Below, in pieces: positions 8,960-18,634 of a stretch of DNA of 64,000 bases (position 1 is the first letter of the stretch; each line of letters begins with the position of its first letter). This DNA is from Trinickia symbiotica (GTDB lineage Bacteria; Pseudomonadota; Gammaproteobacteria; Burkholderiales; Burkholderiaceae): NCBI RefSeq assembly GCF_002934455.1, contig NZ_PTIR01000011.1, positions 124,001-188,000 of the forward strand, written 5' to 3'. The position numbers and the translations under genes are program-made. A model generated the notes under the pieces. It saw nothing but the letters and a program-made list of their open reading frames with translations, had not been told where the DNA came from and did not search any database.

Positions 8960-10351
8960 GTGCTTTCGTTGTCCGCTGACCCGACAAAGTCCCTGACGCA
9001 AAGGATCATTGAGCATTTTCATCGGTTGATTGCGGAAGGCAAGCTCCAATCCGGCATGAAGGTGCCTTCGATTCGCAGCTTCGCCGAATCGCATGGCGTC
9101 AGCGTCTCAACCGTTGTCGACGCCTATGACCGTCTCGTCGCCGACGGGTCTCTCGTTCCGCGCCAGAACTCCGGGTTTTTCGTCCGAAGCTTCCAGCACG
9201 CGTCTTATCTGAACCCCGAGACGGTTGCCAACGAGAATACCTCTTTCGACTCTCTCTGGATGCTGAACCGGATATGGCAAAACCATTCGGCCGAAATCAA
9301 TCCAGGGTGTGGCTGGCTGCCGCCGCGTTGGCTCGACGAGGAAGGATTGCGCCGCACCCTCCGGAACATGGCACTGAATTCGGCAGGCTCGATGACCGGC
9401 TACGGCATACCGAAAGGCTACTTGCCGCTGCGGTGGAAGATCTCGGATTGTCTCAATCAGCAGGAGATATATTGCCCACCGGAACAGGTGCTGATGACGA
9501 GCGGTGCCGCGCATGCGCTGAGCCTGCTCATTCATCATCTGATCAAGCCCGGCGACACCGTGTTCGTCGACTCTCCCGGCTACAGCCTGCTTTTCGCGCA
9601 TTTGAAACGGATCGGAGTCGATATCGTCGGAGTGCCGCTGACACCGACCGGACCGGACCTCACCACCTTCACGGAACTACTTGCAAAGCATCAGCCTAAA
9701 GCGTACTTCACGAATCCGCGCCTTCACAACCCGACCGGGATCTCCTGTTCGTCCGCCACGGCGCATAAGGTCCTGCAGCTCGCGGCCAAGCATGACTTCC
9801 TCATCGTCGAGGACGACGTCTGCGCCGACATCGACGCGTCGGCGCGCCGACCGCTCGCGAGCCTCGATCAACTCGAACGCGTAATCTACGTCGGCAGTTT
9901 CTCGAAGACCATATCACCGAGCCTGCGCGTCGGGTACATCGCTGCGCATCCGGACCTCATCGAGGACCTGGCGCAATTGAAAATGGCAATGGGCTTGACG
10001 AGCTCCGAGATAGGCGAGCGCATCGTCTACCAGGTGCTCATCGACGGACGCCATCGCAAGCATCTGAAAGGCTTACGTGAGCAGCTTGCTAACGCGCAAT
10101 GCAGCGCGCGGCAAAAACTCGCCGAGGCGGGCCTGGTCATGTTCAACCAGGCCCCGGAGGGAATCTTCGTATGGGCCCGTCATCCGCGTTACGAAGACTC
10201 GCGCGCCCTTTCAAGCCTTGCGCTCGACAAGGACATCTATCTGGCGCCAGGGCATCTTTTCACTCACCACGAAGCGCCAACTCCCTGGCTGCGGTTCAAC
10301 GTGAGTTACTGCGACAACAACGCACTCTTCGAATTCCTTGCCGCCGCGTGA
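8960..10351 (+). CDS. MocR/GabR-type regulator (GntR HTH fused to aminotransferase domain)
   Basis: A 463-residue fusion. The first 75 residues form a GntR winged helix ([20 protein letters not shown]), and the rest is a fold-type I aminotransferase-like domain with a PLP lysine K316 in [15 protein letters not shown] and the NPTG phrase near 257-260. The start is GTG at 8960 behind an AAAGGA site. MocR proteins sense PLP adducts of amines or amino acids; GabR, for example, responds to GABA. The presence of gabT and a semialdehyde dehydrogenase in the facing gene set suggests a GabR-like role here, which is inference. Its 3' end overlaps the convergent chemoreceptor gene by 46 bp. Confidence 0.88.
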   Translation: MLSLSADPTKSLTQRIIEHFHRLIAEGKLQSGMKVPSIRSFAESHGVSVSTVVDAYDRLVADGSLVPRQNSGFFVRSFQHASYLNPETVANENTSFDSLWMLNRIWQNHSAEINPGCGWLPPRWLDEEGLRRTLRNMALNSAGSMTGYGIPKGYLPLRWKISDCLNQQEIYCPPEQVLMTSGAAHALSLLIHHLIKPGDTVFVDSPGYSLLFAHLKRIGVDIVGVPLTPTGPDLTTFTELLAKHQPKAYFTNPRLHNPTGISCSSATAHKVLQLAAKHDFLIVEDDVCADIDASARRPLASLDQLERVIYVGSFSKTISPSLRVGYIAAHPDLIEDLAQLKMAMGLTSSEIGERIVYQVLIDGRHRKHLKGLREQLANAQCSARQKLAEAGLVMFNQAPEGIFVWARHPRYEDSRALSSLALDKDIYLAPGHLFTHHEAPTPWLRFNVSYCDNNALFEFLAAA

Positions 10352-11595
10352 GTGGACTGACTCGAATTTGACCGGGCACGTTGTCGGCGATCGAGCTCCG
10401 ACTGGATTTTCATCGCTGCTTCGGTCGCCTCGCGCGTACGGGTGGATAGCAGCCGAACCTCGCCCGCGATCACCGAGAAGCCCCGGCCCGACGCGCCGGC
10501 TCGCGCTGCTTCGACGGCTGCGTTCAGCGCAACGAGGTTCGTCTGGCGCGCGATGTCGCGTATCGTGGACACGATTTCGCCGATCTCCTTGATGCTTTCG
10601 AGCATGCTTGCCTTCAGCGCCTCCTCCGCGGCGGCAAGCTGTTGCGCGATCTTCGACGCGTGGATGTCCGTCATGACACCCACCGTCCGCAACGGCAAAC
10701 CGCGCTCGTCGCGAAGCGTCTGGCCGCGCGATCGGACCCAGCGGTATTCGTCGTTCTTGCAACGCAGCCGATATTCGACGTCATAACCGGTACGCCCGGA
10801 GCGATCGGACAAGTGCTCGATGAAGGCCTTCCCCGCTTGTTCGGCATCGTCCGGATGAAGCCGGCATGTCCAGCTCTCGGCGACATCGGGAAACTCCTCG
10901 ACCGTCGAAAAGCCGAGCAGCCGCCTGACCTGATCCGACCACCACAGGACGTTCTTTGGATTGAGCGGATCGCCCGCAATGATCTCGACATCCCATATGC
11001 CGTCGACCAGCAGTTCCCGCGATAGTTCGAAGCGGGCGCGTACCTTCTCGAGTTCGCGCTGGTGTTGCGCGGCTTCTTCGGTATCGGTAAGCGTGCCGAC
11101 GATCGTGACGCCGTGCGGCGTGTGCCCATCGCCGGGCCACTCGTAGCGCCCGGCGATGTGCATCTCGTACCATCGATAGCCGCCGCGCCGATGCTTGGCA
11201 CGGTGCGCCACCGTCGCCGCCGCATCGGCACCGCCGCGCGCCGCCCGCCGCAGCGCGTTCGACAACGCGGGCTGATCGTCGGGATGCACGCAAGCAAGCC
11301 ACGCATCGAAAGCGGGCCCGAGCTCGCCCCCGCCGTATCCCAACAGCTCGCAAAACCGTTCGGACCACGAGCTTAAGGCCCGGCCGACGGGTACCGCATC
11401 GTCGTGCAGATGAATTTCCCACCAACCGCAACGCATCGCGCGCTCGACCGCATCGAGCCGAACGATGAGTGCGGCGTTCTCCCGCTCGAGCTCGTCGGCC
11501 TGTTCTCGCAACGTCGAGACACTCGCGATGAGCGCGTCCTCGTGACTTTCTTCCTTCGTCGGCGCCGTCCCGTTGCGCTGGCCGAACCATTTCAT
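10306..11595 (-). CDS. Soluble PAS-PAS chemoreceptor-like protein with short MCP signalling tip
   Basis: A 429-residue protein without transmembrane segments or HAMP domain. A coiled-coil start (residues about 20-45) is followed by two PAS folds with PAC-type ends ([24 protein letters not shown]). It then has only about 60 residues of methyl-accepting signalling tip, [16 protein letters not shown] then GRGF, ending in a basic tail. The start at 11595 (MKWFGQ) follows a GGAG site; the frame extends to 11649. The signalling domain is much shorter than in classical receptors, so it may be a mini-MCP type or a truncated one. The 3' end overlaps the MocR gene. It is the last gene of the porin/transporter run, suggesting taxis to the same nutrient. 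Confidence 0.75.
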   Translation of the reverse strand: MKWFGQRNGTAPTKEESHEDALIASVSTLREQADELERENAALIVRLDAVERAMRCGWWEIHLHDDAVPVGRALSSWSERFCELLGYGGGELGPAFDAWLACVHPDDQPALSNALRRAARGGADAAATVAHRAKHRRGGYRWYEMHIAGRYEWPGDGHTPHGVTIVGTLTDTEEAAQHQRELEKVRARFELSRELLVDGIWDVEIIAGDPLNPKNVLWWSDQVRRLLGFSTVEEFPDVAESWTCRLHPDDAEQAGKAFIEHLSDRSGRTGYDVEYRLRCKNDEYRWVRSRGQTLRDERGLPLRTVGVMTDIHASKIAQQLAAAEEALKASMLESIKEIGEIVSTIRDIARQTNLVALNAAVEAARAGASGRGFSVIAGEVRLLSTRTREATEAAMKIQSELDRRQRARSNSSQSTHAAARNSKSALLSQ

Positions 11596-11673
11596 CAGCT
11601 TTCTCCGAGAAACCTCGATGCAAAGCGCGACGCAGGCGTGCCGAGACACGCATGCGCCAAGCTTCGCCCGACG

Positions 11674-12810
11674 TCAGAACGAATGCGTGATCCCGAGCCG
11701 GGTCGCGAGCTGCCGCTTCGAGCTCGACGGGTTGAATCCGGCTATCTGTGCGACCGGCGCGTCGCCGGACGCTTTCTGCCCGGCCACCATCGCGTAGACC
11801 GATGTCCGCTTCGAGAGCGCATATTGCGCGAGCAAATTGAGCTGCTCGTACTTCGGCGAGGTATCGGTACGATCGTCGTGGCCGACCGTGTACGTGAACC
11901 CGCCGGCGACCACGAGCGCAGGCGTCAGCTGATACGACCCGGACAGTTCGTAGTTCTGGAACGTCAGGTTGGCGCCGCCCGACTTCGGCCGAAATACGGT
12001 GTTCGAAAAGTCCGTCGATACCTTGAACGCGCCGAGCTTGTACGACGCGCCGACGGCGAGCACCGATTGGCTGCGTGCGGCGGCCAGCGCATCGCCATAG
12101 ACGGCATTGGCGAAGCCGCCGCCCGACACGTAGCCTGCAACAGCCGTCGACGGATCGGTGATATGCAGGTATCCGACGGCCGCACTGACCTGCGAGCCGG
12201 CATACGCCACCGCGGCGCTGTAGGTAGAGTTCGTCGAGAACTGTCCGGCTACGCCGCCCGGCGAGTAATGGCCTTCGACCGTCACGCCGCCGAACGTCGG
12301 ACTCACATACTTGATGGCGTTCGGCACGGAGAACCCATTGTCGAGGTTGTCCATATCGTTCGGGTGCGCGAAATACCAGCCGCCAAATTGGCCGTTGAGC
12401 GTAAAGGCCTCGAGCTGATCGACGTTTGCGTCCCACTGCCGGCCGAACGTGACCGTACCGAACTGCTTCGAAGACAGACCGACATAAGCGTTGCGCGAAA
12501 ATGCGAGGCCACCGCCGAGCGCACCGTTTGCGGCGTCGAAACCGCTTTCCAGCCGGAACACCGTTCTCAGGCCGCCGCCGAGGTCTTCGCCGCCGAGGAG
12601 CCCCCAGCGGCTTCCGAGCGGCACGCCGCTTTGCATCTGGAAGAGCCGGCCGCCGCTTCCCGCTATGCCGGTCCCGTTCGACGCCTTGCTCACATTACTT
12701 GCATAGTCGATGCCGAGATCGACAATACCGTACAACGTCACCGTGCTTTGCGCACGCGCACCCAAAGACATCAGGGCGAGCGTGGCCCCTACCATTGCTG
12801 CTTTTTTCAT
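11674..12810 (-). CDS. Gram-negative porin (Burkholderia OmpC-like)
   Basis: A 378-residue trimeric-type porin. A signal peptide ends at ARA before QSTVTLYGIVDLGIDY, the usual first beta strand. The protein ends in a terminal phenylalanine (LGITHSF), as needed for outer-membrane insertion. The PVGSRWG-like segment (PLGSRWGLLGGEDLG) and FSRNAYVGLSS are family hallmarks. The ribosome site AGAGGA precedes the ATG. It lies between the NCS1 transporter and chemoreceptor genes on the same strand, so it may serve uptake of the same substrate. Confidence 0.93.
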   Translation of the reverse strand: MKKAAMVGATLALMSLGARAQSTVTLYGIVDLGIDYASNVSKASNGTGIAGSGGRLFQMQSGVPLGSRWGLLGGEDLGGGLRTVFRLESGFDAANGALGGGLAFSRNAYVGLSSKQFGTVTFGRQWDANVDQLEAFTLNGQFGGWYFAHPNDMDNLDNGFSVPNAIKYVSPTFGGVTVEGHYSPGGVAGQFSTNSTYSAAVAYAGSQVSAAVGYLHITDPSTAVAGYVSGGGFANAVYGDALAAARSQSVLAVGASYKLGAFKVSTDFSNTVFRPKSGGANLTFQNYELSGSYQLTPALVVAGGFTYTVGHDDRTDTSPKYEQLNLLAQYALSKRTSVYAMVAGQKASGDAPVAQIAGFNPSSSKRQLATRLGITHSF

Positions 12811-12838
12811 TACCGGATTCCTCTTGTGTCGTCGTTTT

Positions 12839-12866
12839 GCGCGCAGCGACAGGCGCGCGGTTTTTT
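12839..12866 (+). terminator. Terminator-like hairpin antisense to the porin leader
   Basis: Six-base arms GCGCGC flank an eight-base loop and are followed by GG and six T on the plus strand. No plus-strand gene ends here; the element lies 29 bp before the porin ATG. On the minus strand it would instead be a leader hairpin preceded by an A-run. Confidence 0.4.
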
Positions 12867-12883
12867 GTGGAGCAGTCGATCAG

Positions 12884-12899
12884 GCCGCCGCACGGCGGC
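12884..12899 (-). repeat. Stem-loop directly after the NCS1 stop
   Basis: The inverted repeat GCCGCC / GGCGGC with a four-base loop abuts the stop codon of the transporter gene. There is no T-run, so it is more likely an mRNA-stabilising or attenuating hairpin between transporter and porin than a full terminator. Confidence 0.4.
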
Positions 12900-14264
12900 T
12901 CATTCGCTTGCGACTAGCTCGCGAACGAACGACCGCTTGCTCGCGAGCGAAAGCCCGATGCGATAGATGATTGCGGAAGCCACGGCTGCCGCGGGCGCGG
13001 AGAACGTTGCCGTCGTGCCGCCCGCTTCGAGCAAAGCGATACCAAGCGCCGACGACGCGAGCCAGGCAACGAGGCCACACGGATTGAACGCGACGACGCG
13101 CTCGGAGCGATACTCGATCTGCTTGCCGAAGATCGCCTCGTAGTGCGGGGAGACGATATGCATGACGGCGATGCCCACCCACGCGACGACGAAAATGCCC
13201 TGGAACGCCAACGCCTGGAGGATGAAGCTGAAGACGTTCGTCAGCATCAGGAAATAGACGATCACGCCCGCCACCACGGACCAGAAGAACTTGGGCAGAT
13301 GAAGACCGAATACGGCGGTGAAGAACGAATGCATATTCGTGGAGGCCAGATAGAAATTGGCCGTATTGATCCGCGTCTGGCTGACCCAGACGAACAGCAG
13401 TCCAGCGAATCCCATCAGCTTCAACAACGCGAAGACGACCGATACCTCGCTCAGCGCTCCGCTTCCCGCCAACGTGCTCGCGAGGAAAATTCCGGCGATG
13501 CCGTTGATGACGAATGTGAACGTGTAGAAGGACCAGCCGAAGTTGAAATTCTCGTGGTAGCGCGTGTCCGACTGGCGTCCGAAGCGGGCATAGTCCCAGG
13601 TGTACATCATCATGATCCATACACCCATGAACGCGGTGAAGCAATTCCACCAGCCGTACGTCGGCGCACCGCCCGCCGGGCCAAGATGGATCCACGCCGT
13701 ATGGTCCCCGCCGCTCATGAGCGCCAGAACAACGGCTGCGATCAGGCCGAGCAGATAGAACGGAAGCAGCGCCCCGTTGAACTTGTCGAGCCACGTCTGC
13801 ACGCTGCCGAAAACGAGCAAGACGCTGTAGACAACGACGATCAGGTACGCCAGCTTCACCGATATCGCCGGGAAATAGGCGTTGATGGCGACCGCAATGA
13901 CCGATCCCTCGAAGAGCGCGTAGTAAATCGCCGTCGCGAAGAAAATCAATGTCGCCAACGCGGCTCCGACGCTGCCGAACAGCACTCGTGAAAAGAGCGC
14001 CACCGACAAACCGTTGGAAACCACGTATCGGACGATGACTTTGTTGATCAAGCTATAGAACACGACGGATAGCCCGAGACCGATCAACGTGTTGACCGTA
14101 CCGAAATTGATCGCTAGCGTCGCCGACACGACGAGCCAGAACATGGCGCTGCAGGTCGCCCACCATGCCATCGTCAAAGACCACTTCGACATCCTTGCAT
14201 TTGCCGGAACGGCTCTCGTCGCATAACCGTCGTCCGAGCCATCCTGTATAGCGTTCAGTTCCAT
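12900..14264 (-). CDS. NCS1-family nucleobase/hydantoin-type symporter
   Basis: A 454-residue inner-membrane protein with about twelve hydrophobic segments and features of the purine-cytosine permease/NCS1 family (an early WWATCSAMFW segment and a central AWIHLGPAGG loop). Members import cytosine, uracil, allantoin, hydantoins and related rings with Na+ or H+. The start at 14264 is chosen for its GGGAG ribosome site; the frame extends to 14309. Placement directly after hyuA points to import of the ring compound opened by HyuA/HyuB. The substrate is inferred from context. Confidence 0.85.
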   Translation of the reverse strand: MELNAIQDGSDDGYATRAVPANARMSKWSLTMAWWATCSAMFWLVVSATLAINFGTVNTLIGLGLSVVFYSLINKVIVRYVVSNGLSVALFSRVLFGSVGAALATLIFFATAIYYALFEGSVIAVAINAYFPAISVKLAYLIVVVYSVLLVFGSVQTWLDKFNGALLPFYLLGLIAAVVLALMSGGDHTAWIHLGPAGGAPTYGWWNCFTAFMGVWIMMMYTWDYARFGRQSDTRYHENFNFGWSFYTFTFVINGIAGIFLASTLAGSGALSEVSVVFALLKLMGFAGLLFVWVSQTRINTANFYLASTNMHSFFTAVFGLHLPKFFWSVVAGVIVYFLMLTNVFSFILQALAFQGIFVVAWVGIAVMHIVSPHYEAIFGKQIEYRSERVVAFNPCGLVAWLASSALGIALLEAGGTTATFSAPAAAVASAIIYRIGLSLASKRSFVRELVASE

Positions 14265-14406
14265 ATGCGCTCCCACGTAACGAATAAAAATCGGCTCACA
14301 TCGATGCAACCTCGATGGCCAGCCAATGAGGACTCCTAAGCAATAAACTTCAGTCGCCGACGCATCGGCCGATTTGCGTCGGCGTGGTCTCCTTTGTTGT
14401 CCGGAA

Positions 14407-16497
14407 TCAGCTTTCGTCGGTCAGGACGTAAGCGCCTGTCTGGTCCAGCCGTGCACGCCAGCCGGGCGGCAGCACGATGGACGTCGTGATTTCCTCGATG
14501 ACGGCGGGACCGACGATCAGATCGCCCGCGCCGAGGCGCGTTCCGTCATAGACAGGCGACGACAGCGTTTCGATATCATGGCCGTTGGCGAAGACCATAT
14601 CGCGGCGTGCCTTGACCACGACCTCAGGATCGCCAACGCCGGGGGGGATCGCCTGAGCGGGCGGCTGATCGAGCACGCCGTAGACCGTGCTCTCGATATT
14701 GACGATCTCTACCTGGCTGTCGGGCTCGGCGTACGTATAAAGCGCCTTGTGACGCGCGTCGAACATCTCGCGAATCCCGTCGATGGTATCGGCGCCCACG
14801 TTCATGGAGCCGATGGTCACCGAGCATTCGTGGACTTGGCCCGTGTAACGCATATCGAGCTGGCGCTCGATGCGGATTCGATCGCGCGCAAAGCCCTCCT
14901 TTGCGAGGGCGGCCACGGCATCGGCTTCGAGCCGCTCGAACTGCTGTTGAACGCGGCCCAGATTGGCATGCTTGTCGACGCGCATCGGGCAAGCCGCCAT
15001 ATAGTTGTATTTCACGTCGGACAGCAACTGCCCGAATGCGCATAGGCCCGAGGCCAGCTTCGGCACAAGGACGGTCTTCACGCCGATCTCGCGCGCCAGC
15101 GCGGCAATGTGCAAAGAAGTGGCACCGCCCGCCGCGATCAGCACGAAGTCGCGCGGGTCATATCCACGCTCGATCGACACACGGCGAATGCCGTTGATCA
15201 TGTTGACGTTGACGATGTTATAGATGCCGTATGCCGCCTTGCCGACGGAAAGGCCAAGAGGCTTTGCAATCTTCGTTTTGATCGCCGTCCGCGAGGCCTG
15301 ACCGTCGATCTTGACGCGTCCGCCGAGCAGCGAGACCGGGTTGAGGTAGCCCAGCGCCACGTTCGCATCCGTCACGGTGGGCTCTTGCCCTCCGCGCATG
15401 TAGCAGGCCGGCCCCGGCACGGCACCCGCGCTCTGCGGGCCCACTTTGAGGAGCCCCATCGGGTCGATCCACGCGATCGAACCGCCCCCCGCGCCGAGCG
15501 TCTCGACCTGAATCATCGGCGTGCCGATCCGGTAGCGCAGGAAATCGATGTCCTTGTTAACGTTCGTCACGCCCTCCTTCGTCAGCGTGATGTCGAACGA
15601 CGTGCCGCCCATATCGACCGTGATGAGGTTGCGGTAGCCGAACGGCTTCGCAACGAACAAGGCAGCTTGCGGCGCCGATGCCGGGCCCGAGTTGATGGCG
15701 TTGACGGCGCGCGCGCTCATCACCTTCGGCGAAGCCATTCCCCCATTGGATTGATAGAACCGCACCGGCGCCTTCAGGCCGTTGTCCAGGTAGAAGTTCT
15801 CGATCCGGCTGACATATCGGCCGAGCACCGGCCCCAGATACGCATTGACGACCGCCGTCGACGTTCGCGTGTACTCGCGCATCTGCGGAAACACTTCGAG
15901 ACCCACGGACACGTAGACGTCGGGAAGCAGCTCGCGAACGATTTCGGCCGCCCGTCTCTCATGCACGCCGTTCGAGACCGACCAAACGAACGAGACCGCC
16001 ACGGCCTGCACGCCTTGTGCTCTGAAGAACTCGCAGGCCTCCCGAACGTCGTCCTCGTTCATCGGGGTATGAATGGTGCCATCGGCAAGTACCCGCTCGC
16101 GAATCGGCCGGCGCAAGTAGCGCTCGACAAGCATCGCCGCCGGCGGATACTTGGCGTCATAGCGATGCCCCTCCTCCTTGTGCCCGAGACGGATTTCGAG
16201 CGAATCCTCGTGACCCGAGGTGCAGATCAGACCGGTTTTGACGCCCTTTAGCTGAATGAGTGCGTTCAATGCCACGGTGGTGCCGTTCACGCATAAATCG
16301 AGGTTCGACAATATCTCGCTGACCGGCTTGTCGAGCGCTTCCGAGATTTGTGCGAGGCCGTCGGCGATCGCGCGCGTACCATCCTCCGGCGTCGACGTCG
16401 CCTTGAAGAGGCGCATCTGGCCCGCTCCATCGGCGAGGACAAAATCGGTGAAGGTGCCGCCCGCATCCACACCAAGGCGGTATCGTGTGCTCGTCAT
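14407..16497 (-). CDS. hyuA: Hydantoinase/oxoprolinase family subunit A
   Basis: A 696-residue subunit of the ATP-dependent amidohydrolase family (N-methylhydantoinase A, 5-oxoprolinase N-half, OplA). The N-terminal phosphate-binding motif VDAGGTFTDF is at residues 10-19, and a second actin-like motif, VDMGGTSFDITL, lies near the middle. These enzymes open lactam or hydantoin rings at the expense of ATP with the B subunit. The start at 16497 (MTSTRY) fits the family; the frame extends to 16608. It lies 10 bp after hyuB. Context (gabT, semialdehyde dehydrogenase) suggests a lactam such as 2-pyrrolidinone or valerolactam, but hydantoins remain possible. Confidence 0.9.
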   Translation of the reverse strand: MTSTRYRLGVDAGGTFTDFVLADGAGQMRLFKATSTPEDGTRAIADGLAQISEALDKPVSEILSNLDLCVNGTTVALNALIQLKGVKTGLICTSGHEDSLEIRLGHKEEGHRYDAKYPPAAMLVERYLRRPIRERVLADGTIHTPMNEDDVREACEFFRAQGVQAVAVSFVWSVSNGVHERRAAEIVRELLPDVYVSVGLEVFPQMREYTRTSTAVVNAYLGPVLGRYVSRIENFYLDNGLKAPVRFYQSNGGMASPKVMSARAVNAINSGPASAPQAALFVAKPFGYRNLITVDMGGTSFDITLTKEGVTNVNKDIDFLRYRIGTPMIQVETLGAGGGSIAWIDPMGLLKVGPQSAGAVPGPACYMRGGQEPTVTDANVALGYLNPVSLLGGRVKIDGQASRTAIKTKIAKPLGLSVGKAAYGIYNIVNVNMINGIRRVSIERGYDPRDFVLIAAGGATSLHIAALAREIGVKTVLVPKLASGLCAFGQLLSDVKYNYMAACPMRVDKHANLGRVQQQFERLEADAVAALAKEGFARDRIRIERQLDMRYTGQVHECSVTIGSMNVGADTIDGIREMFDARHKALYTYAEPDSQVEIVNIESTVYGVLDQPPAQAIPPGVGDPEVVVKARRDMVFANGHDIETLSSPVYDGTRLGAGDLIVGPAVIEEITTSIVLPPGWRARLDQTGAYVLTDES

Positions 16498-16507
16498 TTG
16501 GTTGGCC

Positions 16508-18274
16508 TCATTGATGTTGGGATGTTTGGCGCTCGGCGCGCAATGCCTCGGTTGCCGCGAAGTCGATCTCGAGGCTTTCCGCATCGATGACGACGCCGTA
16601 TTCGGCACGAGCGGCTTCGATCGATACGATCCCGTTGCGCACGTCGCCCGCCACGCTTTGCGGCTGGCGACGCAGCGGCGAACCCCAGCCGCCTCCGCCC
16701 GGATTGAAGGTGGCGAGCGAATAACCGTCGCGCACCGTCATCACGGCGTTTTGCTTGTAGGTCTCGATAACCTTGCCGTGACGCTTGAGCTCGACGCGCC
16801 CGAGCTTGCGCTCCGGCATCGCGCTCGTGGCTTCGTTCGCGCCTATCGCGGGCAGCTTGCGGCCTTCGCCGAAGCTGACGACCGTCATCTCGTGTCCAAT
16901 CGGCTCGACCTCCCAGACCGTGCCGCTGCCGCCGCGATATTCGCCGGCCCCCGCGCTGTCGGTGACGAGCCCGAAACGATGAATGACGATCGGATAGGAA
17001 TATTCGAGCGTTTCGATGTCGCCCGAATAGAGCGCGCCGAAGCAGCATTGCGGCCCGCACGCGTGCCAGCCGTCCATATAACCCGTCGCGCCTGCGCCCG
17101 AGATCAGCGAAGCGAGGACCATCGTGACGTACTCGTCGCCCGTGCGCTGATCGTGGCCCGCGATGTTGACGCCGCTCGAATGGCCCCAGGAGCCGACGGC
17201 GCGCTCGCCTTGTGCTTTTTCGAGCGCGAGACGCACGGCGTCGGCGAGCGTTTCCATCGGTGTCGTCGTGCAGTTGACGTGCGGCGCGGGCTCCTCGGCG
17301 TTGCAGAGCGTACCCTTCGGGCCGAGATCCACGCTGACGCATCGATAGAGGCCTTCGTTGTACGGCGGATCGAGCTGGGCGAACATCATGAGACCGAGGT
17401 AGACGCCCGACATCGAATTGCCTTCATAGGAATTGATGAAATAGGGAATTTGCGGCGGGCTCTCGATCTTGATGTGACACGTATCGGCCTTGATCTCGAC
17501 TGTTGCCTTGATTTCGATCTCACCGTAGCCATGCCCGGAATCCTCGAGCCTCGCGCTCGCTTCGTAGACGCCGTCGGGTACCGCGTGGATGATCTGGCGC
17601 ATATGGCGGTCCGCCATCTCCATGAGTTCGTCCACGCACGCACGGACCGTCTCCACACCGTATTTGTCGAGCAGCGCGATCAGGTTACGAGCACCGACGT
17701 TGACAGCGCCGAGCTGCGCCTTGAGGTCGCCCTCCTGGTCGCGGCGCGAGCGCATGTTGCTTAGCATGAAGTTGACGACGTCGTATCGCTCGACGCCCTT
17801 CTCCCATAGCTTGACGGGAGGAATGCGCAGGCCTTCGGCATAGATCTCGCGCGCGTCGGGGTTGTATCCCGCCGGGACCGGGCCGCCGATGTCGGTGACG
17901 TGCCCCTTGCAGACGGTCCAGAAGAGGAGTTCCCCGTGGTAGAACACCGGCTTGTACATGCAACAGTCGACGATGTGACTGCCTTTGTAAACGGGGTCGT
18001 TGTGGTAGACGATATCGCCGTCGTGGATGTCCTTTCCAAAGAAGCGGGCGACCTCTTTCATCGCGGGGATAAGGCCGCCGAGGTGGATCGGAATGTCTTG
18101 CCCCTGCAGGATCATCTCGGGGCGATGGTTGAAAATGGCGTTGCTGTAATCGTGTGCGACATTGAACACACTCGACCGAGCAGTCTTCTCGAGCGTCATG
18201 GTCATTTCGCGCTGAGTGGTCTCCAGCACCCCTCGCACGACGGCCAGCGTAATCGGATCGACATCTCGTGACAT
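16508..18274 (-). CDS. hyuB: Hydantoinase/oxoprolinase family subunit B
   Basis: A 588-residue partner of HyuA. Recognisable family phrases include DPITLAVVRGVLETTQREM near the start, a QGQDIPIHLGG region, HVNCTTTPMETLAD and GGGGWGSPLRR at the C-terminus. The start at 18274 (MSRDVD) follows a GGAG site; the frame extends to 18481 but the extra N-terminus is low-complexity. HyuB precedes hyuA with a 10-bp gap. Together they form the ATP-dependent ring-opening enzyme of the cassette. Confidence 0.9.
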   Translation of the reverse strand: MSRDVDPITLAVVRGVLETTQREMTMTLEKTARSSVFNVAHDYSNAIFNHRPEMILQGQDIPIHLGGLIPAMKEVARFFGKDIHDGDIVYHNDPVYKGSHIVDCCMYKPVFYHGELLFWTVCKGHVTDIGGPVPAGYNPDAREIYAEGLRIPPVKLWEKGVERYDVVNFMLSNMRSRRDQEGDLKAQLGAVNVGARNLIALLDKYGVETVRACVDELMEMADRHMRQIIHAVPDGVYEASARLEDSGHGYGEIEIKATVEIKADTCHIKIESPPQIPYFINSYEGNSMSGVYLGLMMFAQLDPPYNEGLYRCVSVDLGPKGTLCNAEEPAPHVNCTTTPMETLADAVRLALEKAQGERAVGSWGHSSGVNIAGHDQRTGDEYVTMVLASLISGAGATGYMDGWHACGPQCCFGALYSGDIETLEYSYPIVIHRFGLVTDSAGAGEYRGGSGTVWEVEPIGHEMTVVSFGEGRKLPAIGANEATSAMPERKLGRVELKRHGKVIETYKQNAVMTVRDGYSLATFNPGGGGWGSPLRRQPQSVAGDVRNGIVSIEAARAEYGVVIDAESLEIDFAATEALRAERQTSQHQ

Positions 18275-18634
18275 CACGTTCTCCGGTTGATCGTCTTCGT
18301 TCGTCGGGCCGCGCGTTTGCGTAGCCCAGTTCGATGTCAAGCAGGTTATAAACGTCAAAATCCCGGGGCAATGCACAGCCGCACAACCCGTCGCGGATGC
18401 TGTGCTGCTCGCGCGAGCCATACACGTGGGAAGCCGACGTTCGACGGCGTTCGACGAAGAACGCCCTACGGTGCGGCGCAAGCGCCGCCCACTGCCTCAA
18501 GACGGGAATTCGCGGAGAAACCGCTGGAAAGAGGAATGCATCGAGTCACTCGTTGCGACTCGAGAACGAAAGCCGGAGCCGGCTTCTCGCGGCAGCCGGC
18601 GGGCGGCGGGTAGCGAGGCGGTGCGATGCCTTCG
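18275..18634. other. 360-bp gap before hyuB with possible terminator
   Basis: No gene is seen here. On the minus strand it contains a GC-rich hairpin with AAGCCGG / CCGGCTT arms (18570-18585) and, further downstream in the direction of transcription, a TCGAGTC / GACTCGA inverted repeat (18541-18563). The remaining part next to hyuB could hold a promoter that lets hyuBA be expressed apart from gabT and the dehydrogenase. Confidence 0.45.
18570..18585 (-). terminator. Possible intrinsic terminator after the semialdehyde dehydrogenase gene
   Basis: Seven-base arms flank a two-base loop, and the minus-strand sequence that follows is TTCGTTCTC, a weak T-rich tract. The very short loop and interrupted T-run make this uncertain. 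Confidence 0.35.

Noticed and set aside
15109-16251. Plus-strand open frame of 380 codons
   Set aside because: Antisense shadow of hyuA with arginine- and histidine-rich low-complexity translation.
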